64,000 bases of DNA from Juglans regia. Lineage: Eukaryota > Streptophyta > Magnoliopsida > Fagales > Juglandaceae. The notes beneath the pieces were generated by a model, which made no database searches, was not told the DNA's origin, and worked only from the letters and a program-made list of their open reading frames with translations. Positions 35,911 through 47,255 of this stretch are shown piece after piece. The first letter of the stretch is position 1; each line of letters starts with the position of its first letter. The stretch covers positions 32,377,370 through 32,441,369 of the forward strand of contig NC_049904.1 in NCBI RefSeq assembly GCF_001411555.2. Reading direction: 5' to 3'. The position numbers were made by a program, and so were the translations under genes.

Positions 35911-36885
35911 GTAACCTCCTGCAAGTGAAATTCAGCTTTAATGGACCTCAAATGCTCTCTCCCGAAATCCTGGCCGTCGTTTCGGGAATATCTGATCGAC
36001 GGACCCCATTACTCCTCACGCTCGTATTGGAAACAGCTGGCTCACTTTTGGTTCCTTCGCGAGGACGGATATACCCACCACGCATTTCTGGAAATGGCCC
36101 CCCGGTGCCTGCTTCTGACCAAAGGGCATATTAGGAGAATCCCATTTAAAACCCTCTTTTTTGTTTTTAAACTGAGCAACGTTTAACATCCCAATTTATT
36201 TTGAGTGATTTATCCCATTATTATCACAATGAAATTAATATAAAATTTCCAGAAATCTGTTATTAATTTGTATGAATAATACCTGAGAAAATTTCACAAC
36301 AAATAATTTCAAAATATAAAAATAAAATATTCATTTTTGTTAACGTTATTCATTAGCAAAATCAACTATTTTCCAAGATAGTTGATGTTTTGCATTTAAT
36401 AATTGTGATTTACAAATTGCGCTTAGTTCTCTTCCTGAATTCCATAAATACCCCTCGCAGTCGTACAATTATACATTTGGGATATGGTTGTCAAATATGA
36501 AAAAGGCTGGGGGTAAATCCGTCTCGGAGGGAGACCCATGCTGAAAAGGTAATAAAGGAGGGATGGCTGAGTTGGGGTGCAACGAAGAGAGCTAATGCCA
36601 ACTCAGCAATTCCGTTTTCTAACCGTCGAGAGATCATGTCGGGCGTGTTTATTCAGGAGTCACTTGCAGCTGTCCGTTCTCGCTATGTTTTCGACGCTTC
36701 GATAGTTTCGCTCTTGACCGAGAGAACCGGTCAAAGATCAAACGTTGCATGCGCGTGGGAGTCGTAACGTGCCATGCATAATCACCAAGAACAAGCACAC
36801 AACGCGATCATGATGACCTTACCTTGGAGGGTTTTTTTTGTTTTCCTTTTAAAATAACAGGTTGACCGCGCTCTTATTTAATAAA
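35911..36885. other. Actin upstream region, no other gene
   Basis: GC-richer than its surroundings up to about 36130, which explains two overlapping open frames there; neither resembles a known protein. The remainder is AT-rich. Confidence 0.4.
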
Positions 36886-37677
36886 GGAAAATGCTACATG
36901 CCCCGCTGGGGGCTCCCGCTGGGCATGTAGCATTTTTTTATATATATTTTTTAAATTTATTTTTATATAGATATTTTTAATAATTTTAAATATTTTAAAA
37001 AATAAAATAAAAATTATAATATTATTTAAAAATATTTTCTTAATTATGAAGTAGAATAAAAATTAATATTTAATGATTTGTATTTTACTTTTTGATTAAG
37101 TAAATATTTTTTTTTTTACTTTCTGATTAAGGAAGTGTTTTTTAATGATTTTTTTTTTTTACTTTCTGATTAAGGAAGTGTTTTTTAATGATTTATTTTT
37201 TTAACTTTCTGATTAAGGAAGTGTTTTTTAATGATATTTTAAATTTATTTTATTTTTTAAAAATATTTATAAGTGTAAAAAAAATCTATATAAAAAATAA
37301 ATTAAAAAATTACACATAAAAAAGTACATGTTAAGCTCAACGGGAGCCCCCAACGGGGGCTGTAATATGACTATTTTAAATTTTTTTTAAAAAAATATAA
37401 TATTATTAAAAAATATTTTCTTAATCATGAAGTAAAATAAAAAATTATAAAAGAATATTTTTTTACAATTTTTTATTTTACTACATGATTAAGAAAATAT
37501 TTTTTAATATATATTTTTTACTTTTAGATTAAAAAAATATTTTCTTAATAATATTTTTATTTTATTTTATTTTTTTAAAATATTAAAAAATCTATATAAA
37601 AATTATTTAAATAAAATATATATTAAATAATACTACAGCCCCAGCGGGAGCCCCCAGCGGGGCTGTAGCACTACCCT
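36886..37677. mobile_element. hAT-like MITE, family A, copy 3 (composite)
   Basis: A 792-bp element. The left end GGAAAATGCTACATGCCCCG (then CTGGGGGCTCCCGCTGGG) and the right end CCCCAGCGGGAGCCCCCAGC (then GGGGCTGTAGCACTACCCT) are inverted repeats. A perfect 8-bp target duplication TTAATAAA lies at 36878-36885 and 37678-37685. An additional internal right-end-like sequence (AACGGGAGCCCCCAACGGGG, about 37338-37367) shows that one copy carries a second, partial unit behind it. The interior holds three successive ACTTTCTGATTAAGGAAGTG blocks at 37117-37225. Non-coding. Confidence 0.8.
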
Positions 37678-37685
37678 TTAATAAA

Positions 37686-38749
37686 ACCCACTTTGAAAAG
37701 TCGATAACATTCTCTTCAATCATTTAGTTTAAAATATATTTCAATTATGATGAGAAATGTTAATATAAAAAATTAATAAAAAACTTATACCTCCACGTGA
37801 CATTTTAAACAAGAGTGATAGGTTTTAGATTTTGACAGAAGAGGGAGGATTTTTCTCGTTTGTATTCACAGTCTATTTCAACTCATCTTACTACAATTTA
37901 TTATTATGCTGTAACTTTAACTCATAAATCTCACAACTATTCATAATTTATCTCACTACTATTCACAATCCATTTCAACTCATCTTCGAATCCAAACTAC
38001 ACTTTCATGAGTGTACATTTTTCATGTATACATTTAGCATTTCTCTTCAATTATTTTAACAATGTAATGTAAAATAATAAAAATACATCATATTGTAACT
38101 ATTCATGTACTTGAAATAAAAAAGGATTTTAATTTCTAAAAAGCCGATATTAATATAAAATGAATAAACATATGCCTTCAAGTATCATTGAAAGTGCTAA
38201 ACCATCATTAAGTGAGCAATGGGACGATCTATGATCCGGTTGGTTGGGACAACTTTGGTCGTGAAAAAAACCCTACTTTAAGCTAGGCTCGTGGTTGGTT
38301 ATCATATCAAGATATGTTTTGGTCCATAACGAACCAAAAAAAAAAAACTTTAAAACCTTTATACAGAATGGTCGCCTACTGATCCAGCTATATATGTCGC
38401 CGGAGTTGTTACATTTCTAGCTACAATTTCTTTAATTAGGATCCATGATCCATTGATGACGCCCGCGATTGAATCATGTAGAGATGAAGAAGACATTAAA
38501 CATTTATACTATAAAAGTATCGTGCTTTTTACACATGATGGTCAGCCACTACTTAGGGATCAGCGCGAGGCGATCATTAATCTACGTTGTGCCTTCAAAA
38601 AAAGTGTCACGAAACTTCTCTTTCAGCCATCAGTACCCATCTAGCTAGCTAGCTAGAAGTTGCAAGTCCTTAGGGTTTTGTAAGGGGTTTTTTCCCCCTA
38701 TCAAACCTTAAAGCAAGCCTACGAGAGACTACTGAGAAAGTTAGTTATA
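37686..38749. other. Intergenic with a family B fragment
   Basis: The segment around 37860-38010 repeats ACTATTCA, TTCAACTCATCTT and related motifs of family B. A small open frame at 38453-38644 has no recognisable homology. Confidence 0.4.
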
Positions 38750-39420
38750 AAGTCTGGCCAAGTCCAATCAAACCCAACAATCCTCTTCTTAAAAGGAGAC
38801 GGTGGGCCTTTGCATAGTGCTCAGCCTATGAGCAAAACGCACCCACGAAGCAACCCCATGTAGGGAAAGTGGACGGTAGGGACAAATGAGACTCGTCGCC
38901 CTGATACCACCCCAATGAAGAACTACCCTCTGGAACCTGCACAGACAAGTAGACAAGAAATATGGAGAATCATTGATCTCCTGACAGCAGACATGGAGAG
39001 GCTTAATAGGAAACATTCGTAGGATAAAGTGAGTCAGGAAGCCACGCCGCATTAATAGCACCACTACTCGGATTCTGTGCCACATTAATGATGTCACCCC
39101 AGAAGTCACGCCACATTAAAGAATTCTGACATATGAACAGTGGAAATGATATAAGTTCCTCAAAGTCAGGGATGGACTATCTCCACCCAAAACTTAGTAT
39201 AAAAGTTGATATTTAGATACGAAAAATTCTCAATGATCTCTCTAAATTTACGCATAAACTACTAAGGATATATACTGACTTTGGTATTGGAGACTCTTCG
39301 GCCACCACCAAGGCCTCCCATTTTTTGTATTTGCTTAAGTATGCAGGTCAAAACTTGAAAATCTAAATGGCTGAAATCCGACCCAAAAGCGTGTGAAACA
39401 CGTTAACAGTTTTAATTACT
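38750..39420 (-). repeat. LTR-like repeat, antisense copy
   Basis: Reading the minus strand from 39420 gives the same order of blocks as the 691-bp repeat at 1307-1997: CGTGTTTCACACGCTTTTGG, GGAGGCCTTGG, GAAGAGTCTCCAATACCAAA, a TTTATGC..AAATTTAGAGAGATCA segment, and GTGGTGCTATTAATGCGGCG. It is diverged and extends further. The minus-strand open frame of 106 residues is a by-product. Confidence 0.55.
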
Positions 39421-40265
39421 TGTAATGCGGACTTTCTTTCTCAGCTAGCTCATGTTATATATGCCTCGTACTGATGAGGGTATGCATTTCATTAGGAATT
39501 ACTTGGTAAAAGTTATATAAAAAATAAAGGTCTCATTTTTAAGATTTGTATACTACCGGAAATGGATTTTGATGAATCCGAGTAAAATACGTTCCATTGA
39601 AAAATAGGTTAATATATGGTTCGAGTCTTCTGATTTCGAAGAGTATGTATTACTAATGTGTTGATTATTTGAAGTGGATGTTTGAATGTTAGGAAGTGAG
39701 CAAAAGTTTGAAATGAGGTTTTATGAGTTTTTATATAATAAAAAAAATGTGGGTCCGACAAATCCTCCCGTTCTCTTCTTTCGAGAGTTGAGACCCAAAC
39801 TCAGACATAAAGAAACCAAACTCGGACAGAAAAATTTTAAAAAGTGAGGACTCGGGAGAAAAGGAAGCACCAGCGTTTTTGGACCAAAATCAGGTACAAT
39901 TTACAATTTGGGTTGGTGCGAAGGGCATTTGAGTTGCTTGGGCAAAGCCCACATTAAGCCAACCCAAAACCCATAAAGTTAATTGACAATTGGGTTTTCA
40001 GATGGTTGCCGCTAGACTTCGTCCCCTCGATCCACGCAATACTGACAATCGGGCCTTAATTACTTTTACAAATTAAGGAGCTCGTTTTTTCAAACTAAGT
40101 TATGGGATCAATGGTTGTGGCCATAAGACCATGACAAGAAAATGGCTGCAATGTAGTCCCGAAACGACCCTCCGACAAGAAAATTACATCGAGTATCATA
40201 GCGGCTTCGCTTCGCTGCTCCCCTTCTTCCCCAAACCCCGTGTCTGTGAGCATTGATATCTCAAA
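39421..40265. other. Intergenic, upstream of the J-protein gene
   Basis: No coding signal on either strand that I can support. The last 200 or so bases should contain the promoter and leader of the downstream gene. Confidence 0.4.
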
Positions 40266-43260
40266 ATGAACAGCGCCACGAAAGCAGCGTTGATAAGCTC
40301 GAAAGCCAGCTGCTTTCATTTGAGGGCAGCCCTCTTTCATTCTACTCCCGTCCTAGAACGTAAGAGGCGCAATTACTGGGAACCCGTTAGTCTCTCTCTC
40401 TCTCCCTCCATATTTTTGTATTTATCTCTACGGTTTTATCCTCTATGGTTTTATGTGAATGATTGGAGTTTTTTTGGGAAGAAAAAAACAAATTAGGAGA
40501 TTTAGGGATTGCCTTATTCAGATCCTTCAGGATGAAAAACGATGTCTATATTAATACCTAGAATTTATTTTAAGATCTTATTAGTTGTTTCTATTTCTCT
40601 GGTTGGTTGACTTGGAAACTGGGAAATTGTATCAACTACTTTTATTAGGCTGAGCTGGTGGAAAGATCCGGTCTCTGCTTTTCAAGTTCATTTTTTTCTT
40701 TTGTATTATTGCCAGCCAGGCCGGAACATTTGCTAAAAATGTAGGCTTTCATTATAAATTAAATCGTCCCAGTATTTTCTCCCTCCCAATTTGCTCAATA
40801 TATGGTTTATATATAAACGCCTGATGATCCGAGTGCAAAGAAAAACATTTTGAGATGCCATTCAGACCTCGTTATGGCTATATGATCGGGTTTTGTGACA
40901 TATAGTTTATGCGTTAGTTTTAATGTAAATCTGAACTCACACACACTCTTTCTTTTTTCTGATGCTGAATGAAAATTCTCTTCTGCTCGTAACCCTTCAT
41001 TTGCAGAGATCCAACAATTACCCAAAAAGGTTCAGACAGCTGCATGCAAAACAAACATTATTGCGGAATGTTGGTGCTTACGCGGACTTCATGTTTCAGG
41101 TCTCTATTTATGATGTTAGCTTATTGATGATGTTTCAGGTTGTTTACTTCTAAATAGTTTGTTTCCTCTCAGTATGGTTGATGCTTGATTTTTTTTTTTC
41201 AGTTGTGTCTGAAAAGAGTAAAGAATGATACAAGACTATGATAACCTTTGGTTTGAATGAGTAGCCATGTAAAGTTCATGGAGAACAGCTATTGCACCGT
41301 AAGATGGATGGTTGCAGAGACAGGGTGTCAGAGGCTAGTTGTATTGGTTGTAGAAGACAAGATGGAGGTCGTGTTAGTAGCAAATTGTTAGGTGCAAGAA
41401 TTTAGGAAGTCAAACCGTGGGTGGTTTGTAACTACAAAATTAGGCTACTTACATCATTAATCATGGCAAAAAATAAATAAATAAATCAAACAGAGCACAT
41501 GGATGTAGGTGATGGATAAATTGGAGCCCAAAAAATGCAAATGGAAAAAAGGTGAAGAGGTTTGAGATTTTTTGTTTCTAATGGAAAAATGTTTTGTTTG
41601 TATAGGATTATATGCTCAAGGGCACAATGAATATTGTAATTCTCCCTTTAGTTTGTGATTTTGTACTATGGCTTCTTCCTGATTATTTTTTATATGACGG
41701 TATCACTACTAATTCCTTGCTAGGGAGTGCAAAAGCTAGAAACATGAGATTTACTTATTTTAGTTTGCAATGAAGGAATGATATAGAAAATGAACTGAAG
41801 TGCTCTGGTCTTGATCAGTTCCATTTCAGCTCAATGGGCAAATTTTTTTTACAATTTTTTTTTATGGGCTTGTGGTGTGTGTGCTCATACCATTGTTAAT
41901 ACGTGAAGACTGAAACTTTTCTGATTTTTTATTGTTATCATATTTTATTTTAGAGAGATTTATTTTCTAATTTTCCTGCATGAACTGTTTTTGGAATTTC
42001 AGAGTTGGCGGGACGAGGATGAAGAGGATGACCCATCTTCAAGTAGGGGCCCCTCATGGTTTAGAAGGCAATACTCTGCTAAGGGTTCCAAAAGGGACTG
42101 GACCAACACCCAGGGACCCAAGCGATCGGGCAGAAGTAAGGACATTTTAAGTATCATTGGTGCTATAAAGAAAACACAACATGTCTAGTTGCAGGACTAT
42201 ATATATGAATAGCTCAACTTTAAACAAATTACAGGGTTGTAGGACCATCTTTTAAATGGTCTCCATCTAGGAAATCTTCTAGGCTTTGAAGTTTTTATTA
42301 TCTGTCGGCCAAAATAGCCCTATAGATGGGCCTATTGTGCCTTTCGATTTGTTTAGATCAGTTGCTCTAGTTCTGAAGGCAATTATCTTTCAGCCTTTAT
42401 GTAGGGTGATGCTCTTCTTAATGGCATCATGTGGGGCACACTAGGCATCCTTCACGGCATAACTGCTTCACTCGTGTGTTGAGTCTTGGATTCATGTTTC
42501 ATCACCTTTTGAGGTTGCATTATATCATCCCATTTTCAATTATGGTTCAGGAGGTCACCAGTTCTGTGAAGAAGATGATGTTGATGTTGAGACCATTTTC
42601 CGATCTGCATTTGGTGGGAACCGATTCTTCTATTGGTCTTTCGTTAATGAAGAGAATTCTCAATGGAGGAGCTCATCAAACTATAATAACTTTGGGAGGT
42701 CCTGGAATTGGAGATATCGGAATGAAGAAACATATGATTCTTCATCTGAGTCTGAGAGTTCCGAGACAGATATGGCTTCAGACAGGCTGGCCCTTGGATT
42801 GAGTGCTTCTGGCCCTCTACAACTTGAAGATGTTAAAAATGCGTGAGTTCTCACTCGGTTCTCCATCTGAGTTTGCAAATCACCTCTTTCTTTTTTGTTT
42901 TCTGGTTTCGTCCATTCATCCATCTGATTCTGATTTTACAATTTCAGATATAGAGTCTGTGCACTAAAATGGCATCCAGATCGTCATCAAGGCTCTTCCA
43001 AGGTATTAGCATGATTCTCCATATGTTGAATCTTTTATGTGGAGTGTGGCATGAAGAAGGCATGTGTATCTTGCCAGGCTCATGAATTTTTCTTGTGTAC
43101 ATCAATGGGTTAAATCTCATCATTGCTTGTGCTGATTAACAGCTGACTGGTGCTGACAGACTGACTGATTTCTGGGCTTGAACAGGCTGTTGCAGAGGAA
43201 AAGTTCAAGCTTTGCAGCGCTGCATATCAATCTTTATGTGATAAGCTAGCCGTGAGTTAA
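40266..43260 (+). CDS. J-domain protein with C-terminal J domain, probably mitochondrial
   Basis: Six coding exons: 40266-40385, 41007-41099, 42003-42135, 42551-42842, 42948-43002 and 43186-43260. They give 255 residues and the frame is kept throughout. J proteins stimulate the ATPase of Hsp70 through the HPD tripeptide. The domain is at the very C-terminus: LEDVKNAYRVCALKWHPDRH with HPD at 222-224, then AVAEEKFKLCSAAYQSLCDK. Helix I is short or diverged. The N-terminus (MNSATKAALISSKASCFHLR then AALFHSTP) is Ala/Ser/Arg-rich without acids, as in mitochondrial presequences. The middle is acidic and Ser-rich (SWRDEDEEDDPSSS; SSSESESSETDMAS). Gly/Phe and zinc-finger regions are absent, so it is type III. 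I know of plant proteins of this type but cannot name a characterised one. Confidence 0.85.
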
Positions 43261-45272
43261 GGATGCTTTAGAGCGTGCTGCATCCTAGCAGATGCAACTT
43301 ACAGATCGTATTTTCATCGAATTCTGGAGTTAGAAGTTTTCTTTTTTCCCCTGAAGGAAAGAGTGTGGCAATTGCCACTATGGTTTCTCCCAAGGGGCAG
43401 CATAAATTCTCAGAATTCCTTGTTTTTTGGGGGGCAACTGGCCTGTTCTACCGGGGGCATACCCTGAAATATCTATGCAATTATGGTATGAGCTTGACAG
43501 CTTGTAGATTCTCCTTTGCATAGTCAGTAAGGAGGCAAGATCTCTCCTTCTTCATGCGCTGTAACTTGCATGTCTGTTAAACTTGAAGGCATATACAATT
43601 CATTTAGAACAAGAGATCATAATTTCATGGTTATGTTGAAAGCACAGCGTTGCGTATATATTGTGGATTCTCCTCCTCCCCATTCTTGCCTGTTAGGTTG
43701 CATTTCATCGTTTCCGTGTGAAGGCCATATATTACATATGAGTACTAGGTGATGCTTGATGACAAGAAATGGAAATAACCACGAGATTGTGTGGAAGATC
43801 CAAAATATTTTCAGCTCAAGTCTTCAGGAATACCAATGGGTTATTGGAATATTCCACATCACCTTCAAACTATTCTTCCCTCCTAATGAATAGAGTTCTC
43901 CCAATATATAAAGTGTGAAAAATGAATATTTATTTTTTAGAAAGTGAGATGAGATGAGATGAGATGAGATGAGATGAGATGAGATGAGAATTTTGTAAAT
44001 AGTAATAAGATAATTTGTGAATAATAGTGAAATAGTTTGAATTGAATATTTTTTGAATTTTGGGAAAGGAAAGAGAAAAAATTGAATAAAAAATATTATA
44101 AAGTTCAAATATTGTTAGAAGATAGTTTATAATATTATTTTTGTTGGATGATTAAAAAAAGTTGAATTGTTTTTTATTTTTTTGAGAGGTTTTGAAAAAT
44201 GAGAGAAAAAAAGTTAAATAAAAAAATAATATAAAGTAAATTATTGTTAGAATATGATTTTTTAATATAATTTTTATTTTGAGATTTGAAAAAGTTTGAA
44301 TTTTTTTTATTTGAAAGTTTGAAAAAATTGTAATGATTAATTTGAAAAAATTGTAATAATTAGTTTTAAAAGTGTTTATATTTAAGTGATGTTTAGAAAA
44401 AAAATAAAATGAGAATAGATGGGACGAGACCAAAACTATTTTCAAACATACCCTTAAGAGTCGGGCTATTCTGCCGTCCAGAGTAGCCCGTTCATTTTGA
44501 CCGCTAGTTGTTTTTGTAATTTTTTTTTAATTTTTCTATTCATATTTTTTTAATATATTTAAATATTTTTAAAAAATATATCAATATACTTAAAATTACT
44601 TTTTTAATCATTAAGTAAAAAATATAAAAAATAAAAAATCCTAACTATAAAGTAAAGTGGTAAGAAATGATGAACGAATAGTTTTTTCCTGCCCTTAATA
44701 AAGGTCGTTCGTGGGACACCCAAATTCGGCAGCGTTAAGGCTGTACTCTACTCGCATCCCATCGACAGGATCTCCACCCATACAACCACGTACAAAAAGC
44801 AGTACAAATACCCCACACGCATAAAACCATCGTGGGCAATTATTTAGGGTCTTACTTACTATGGGAAAACATAAAAAAATTTCCACTCAGAACATTAGAA
44901 CACCTGCAATTACAAACTTTTTTTTTAACAAGAAAAAGCCTGGGATCTTATTTACTTATAAGTTGGAGAAATATTCTTGCATCCTAGGGTCGTACTATCT
45001 TGTTACAATGAAAAATAATATATACAAGCTTCATCATGTAAGTCCTTTATAAAAAATTCGATCTCACCATAGAAATGATGAAAAACTCATTTTTTCTTAT
45101 TAGGTCCCACTTTTTTATAAAAAAACTTGTACATGTAGACTTATACCTGGGATTACTCTGCTACCATTAAGTTCTTCAAGGAAAGAAATGCTGAATAAAC
45201 AAGTTGACCATCCGCTAATAAAAACAATATCATACTGAGGAATTAAGGACCGATTCTCGAGTTCAGCGTGAT
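43261..45272. other. Intergenic with repeats
   Basis: Contains the J-protein 3' region, a GAGAT pentanucleotide microsatellite (about 43946-43988), AT-rich family B material to about 44455, and a possible further MITE (about 44457-44698, left end GGGCTATTCTGCCG, right end inverted GGGCAGGAAAAAACTATTCG). No gene is seen. Confidence 0.45.
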
Positions 45273-47255
45273 TCATCTCCCGGTGAGTTGTGTGAATGGA
45301 CTAAGTTGGCCTCCAATAAGAGAGATATCTGGGTCCTGTTTGAATGATGGGGGCATGGCTGGCCACACAAATGAAGGCCTTTCAATGGGCACGGGTGGCA
45401 GAGGCGCTTCACCTGTAAGTACCTGCAATACTGTTTTCATAGAGGGCCTGTGGTGTGGGTTTGGATGGCAACAGGCAATTCCCAGTACAAGCATACGCAC
45501 CATTCCTTGCTCGTCAAATTCGCCGGCCAATCTGGAATCAACTGCATCAAGAATCCTCTCTCTCCTATAAAGTTCCCACAGCCAATACACAATGCCGTTG
45601 TTGTAATCGTTATCTTCATTCTGGTTTCCAGGTTTTCTTCCACAGATAACTTCTAGTACAAGAACACCAAATGCATAGATATCTGTTTCAACAGTAGCCC
45701 TACCGATAAGAAAAGTTTCCGGAGCCATATAACCCGGTGTTCCTGCAATTTCTTTTGTTGTGTGGTGATCTTTTCCTCGTTGTTGAACGATACGAGCGAG
45801 CCCGAAATCTCCCAGCTTTGCATTGAAGTCTGAGTCTAACATGATGTTGCTGGCTTTTATGTCACGATGAAGCACCCTCTTTTCACACCCGTTATGAAGA
45901 TAATCCAGTGCCTCTGCTACCCCGTAGACTATGATGCGTCTTTTTTCCCAGCCGAGTGTCGGCGATTCCTCATTGCCTAGTTGCTCATAGTCAAATATGA
46001 ACTTATCTAGGCTACCATTTGGCATGAACTCGTACACAAGAAGGAAATCACGCTTTTCATAGCACCATCCAATCAATTTCACTAGATTTTTGTGATGGAG
46101 GTTGCCGATTGTTGTGACTTCTGCTATAAATTCTTGCTTGCCTTGAGTTGAGTCCTTTGAGACTCTCTTGACAGCTACCTCCTTATTTTCCAAGAACCCC
46201 TTGTAGACTGTTCCAAAGCCTCCTCTTCCGAGCTTGTTTTTCGGGTTGAAGTTGCCTGTCGCTTTTCTCAGCTCTTTCAGTCGAAATCTCCGTGGAGCTA
46301 CAGAGGACCCTTTAATCTGGTCTTCAATCCTTGGATATGCATCTTCTGGTTGCTCTCTGTGGTTTCTCTGCAAATACAAGTAGAACGCAATCCCACATAA
46401 CACCAGTACGGTTGGAACTGTGATCCAGACCCATAACAGCTCTGGATTTTCATCACCAACATCTTCACCGTTGAATTCCCATGACCTTACGCAGTTTAGT
46501 TCGGTGTAATTACTTGTTGAAGCAGAGAATCCCACAAAAACCTTCTCCGGAAGATGCTGAGAGAGATTAAGAGGCAGAGACAATACTGGCATGCCCTGCC
46601 TTGTTCCATATTTAGTCATGGAAACGAAGACAGAAATATTTTTGCCATCATACTGAACTCTTGCCTCTACGTCAGCTGCTGAAGAAAGATTAACACTGTA
46701 GTCTGCTAAAGACACTCGTTTGATTGAGTAGATGCTATTTACATTCAAGCCAACATGGTTATCATCGAGATCTTCTGGATAGCTCTTTCTCGTGTCAAAT
46801 TCAACGGCCACGACATTAGCCTGAGAGGATCCATTCGTTGTCGCGTTTACGATCCCAAGCCATTGCCCAGAGCTGGCCTCCGGAAGAGCGGTATCTGCCG
46901 CTAATATGAAGGCCATGCCTTCGCCACCTGGAGATGTCTGGGGGGTGATATTCAATATAAAGGTGGTATTGAAAGCTGCTGTCACGCCTTTGCTCTTGCT
47001 TTTCAATCTGAACTGCGTCTCGTAAAAGACCCGTCCGGAATTGTCTTTGAGATCTTTTAATCCTTTAGAATCAGGTGTAACTTGGATAGCATCCAAGAAG
47101 ATGCGTGACTTCTTGCTCATTTGAAGTTCAGGGGGATATTCATGCGGGAATGTTGGAAAGTTAAAGGAAAGGCACCCAACTGGAGAAAGAGCTCCACCCA
47201 AGAGGCCTGCTAGAAAAAGGGACACAGCTAGCTGAGAAAACCACACTGTACCCAT
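45273..47255 (-). CDS. L-type lectin receptor kinase
   Basis: Encodes 660 residues in one exon, normal for this intron-poor family. LecRKs are plasma-membrane receptors with an extracellular legume-lectin domain and a cytoplasmic Ser/Thr kinase; many act in immunity and abiotic stress. Order: signal peptide 1-29, lectin domain about 30-262 (VVAVEFDTRKS at 148-158 and DDNHVGLNVNS at 164-174), transmembrane helix about 273-295, kinase about 337-615. Kinase motifs are complete: GRGGFG 343-348, Lys363 in AVK, HRDIKASN 463-470 with catalytic Asp465, DFG 483-485 and APE 511-513. The catalytic loop is of the RD type. Many N-glycosylation sites (NTT, NLS, NIS, NYT) lie in the lectin part. The S.5-like subgroup is a guess from overall wording. 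Confidence 0.95.
   Translation of the reverse strand: MGTVWFSQLAVSLFLAGLLGGALSPVGCLSFNFPTFPHEYPPELQMSKKSRIFLDAIQVTPDSKGLKDLKDNSGRVFYETQFRLKSKSKGVTAAFNTTFILNITPQTSPGGEGMAFILAADTALPEASSGQWLGIVNATTNGSSQANVVAVEFDTRKSYPEDLDDNHVGLNVNSIYSIKRVSLADYSVNLSSAADVEARVQYDGKNISVFVSMTKYGTRQGMPVLSLPLNLSQHLPEKVFVGFSASTSNYTELNCVRSWEFNGEDVGDENPELLWVWITVPTVLVLCGIAFYLYLQRNHREQPEDAYPRIEDQIKGSSVAPRRFRLKELRKATGNFNPKNKLGRGGFGTVYKGFLENKEVAVKRVSKDSTQGKQEFIAEVTTIGNLHHKNLVKLIGWCYEKRDFLLVYEFMPNGSLDKFIFDYEQLGNEESPTLGWEKRRIIVYGVAEALDYLHNGCEKRVLHRDIKASNIMLDSDFNAKLGDFGLARIVQQRGKDHHTTKEIAGTPGYMAPETFLIGRATVETDIYAFGVLVLEVICGRKPGNQNEDNDYNNGIVYWLWELYRRERILDAVDSRLAGEFDEQGMVRMLVLGIACCHPNPHHRPSMKTVLQVLTGEAPLPPVPIERPSFVWPAMPPSFKQDPDISLIGGQLSPFTQLTGR

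Noticed and set aside
35925..36186. Two overlapping plus-strand open frames upstream of actin
   Set aside because: They owe their length to locally higher GC, show no family motif, and overlap each other in different frames.
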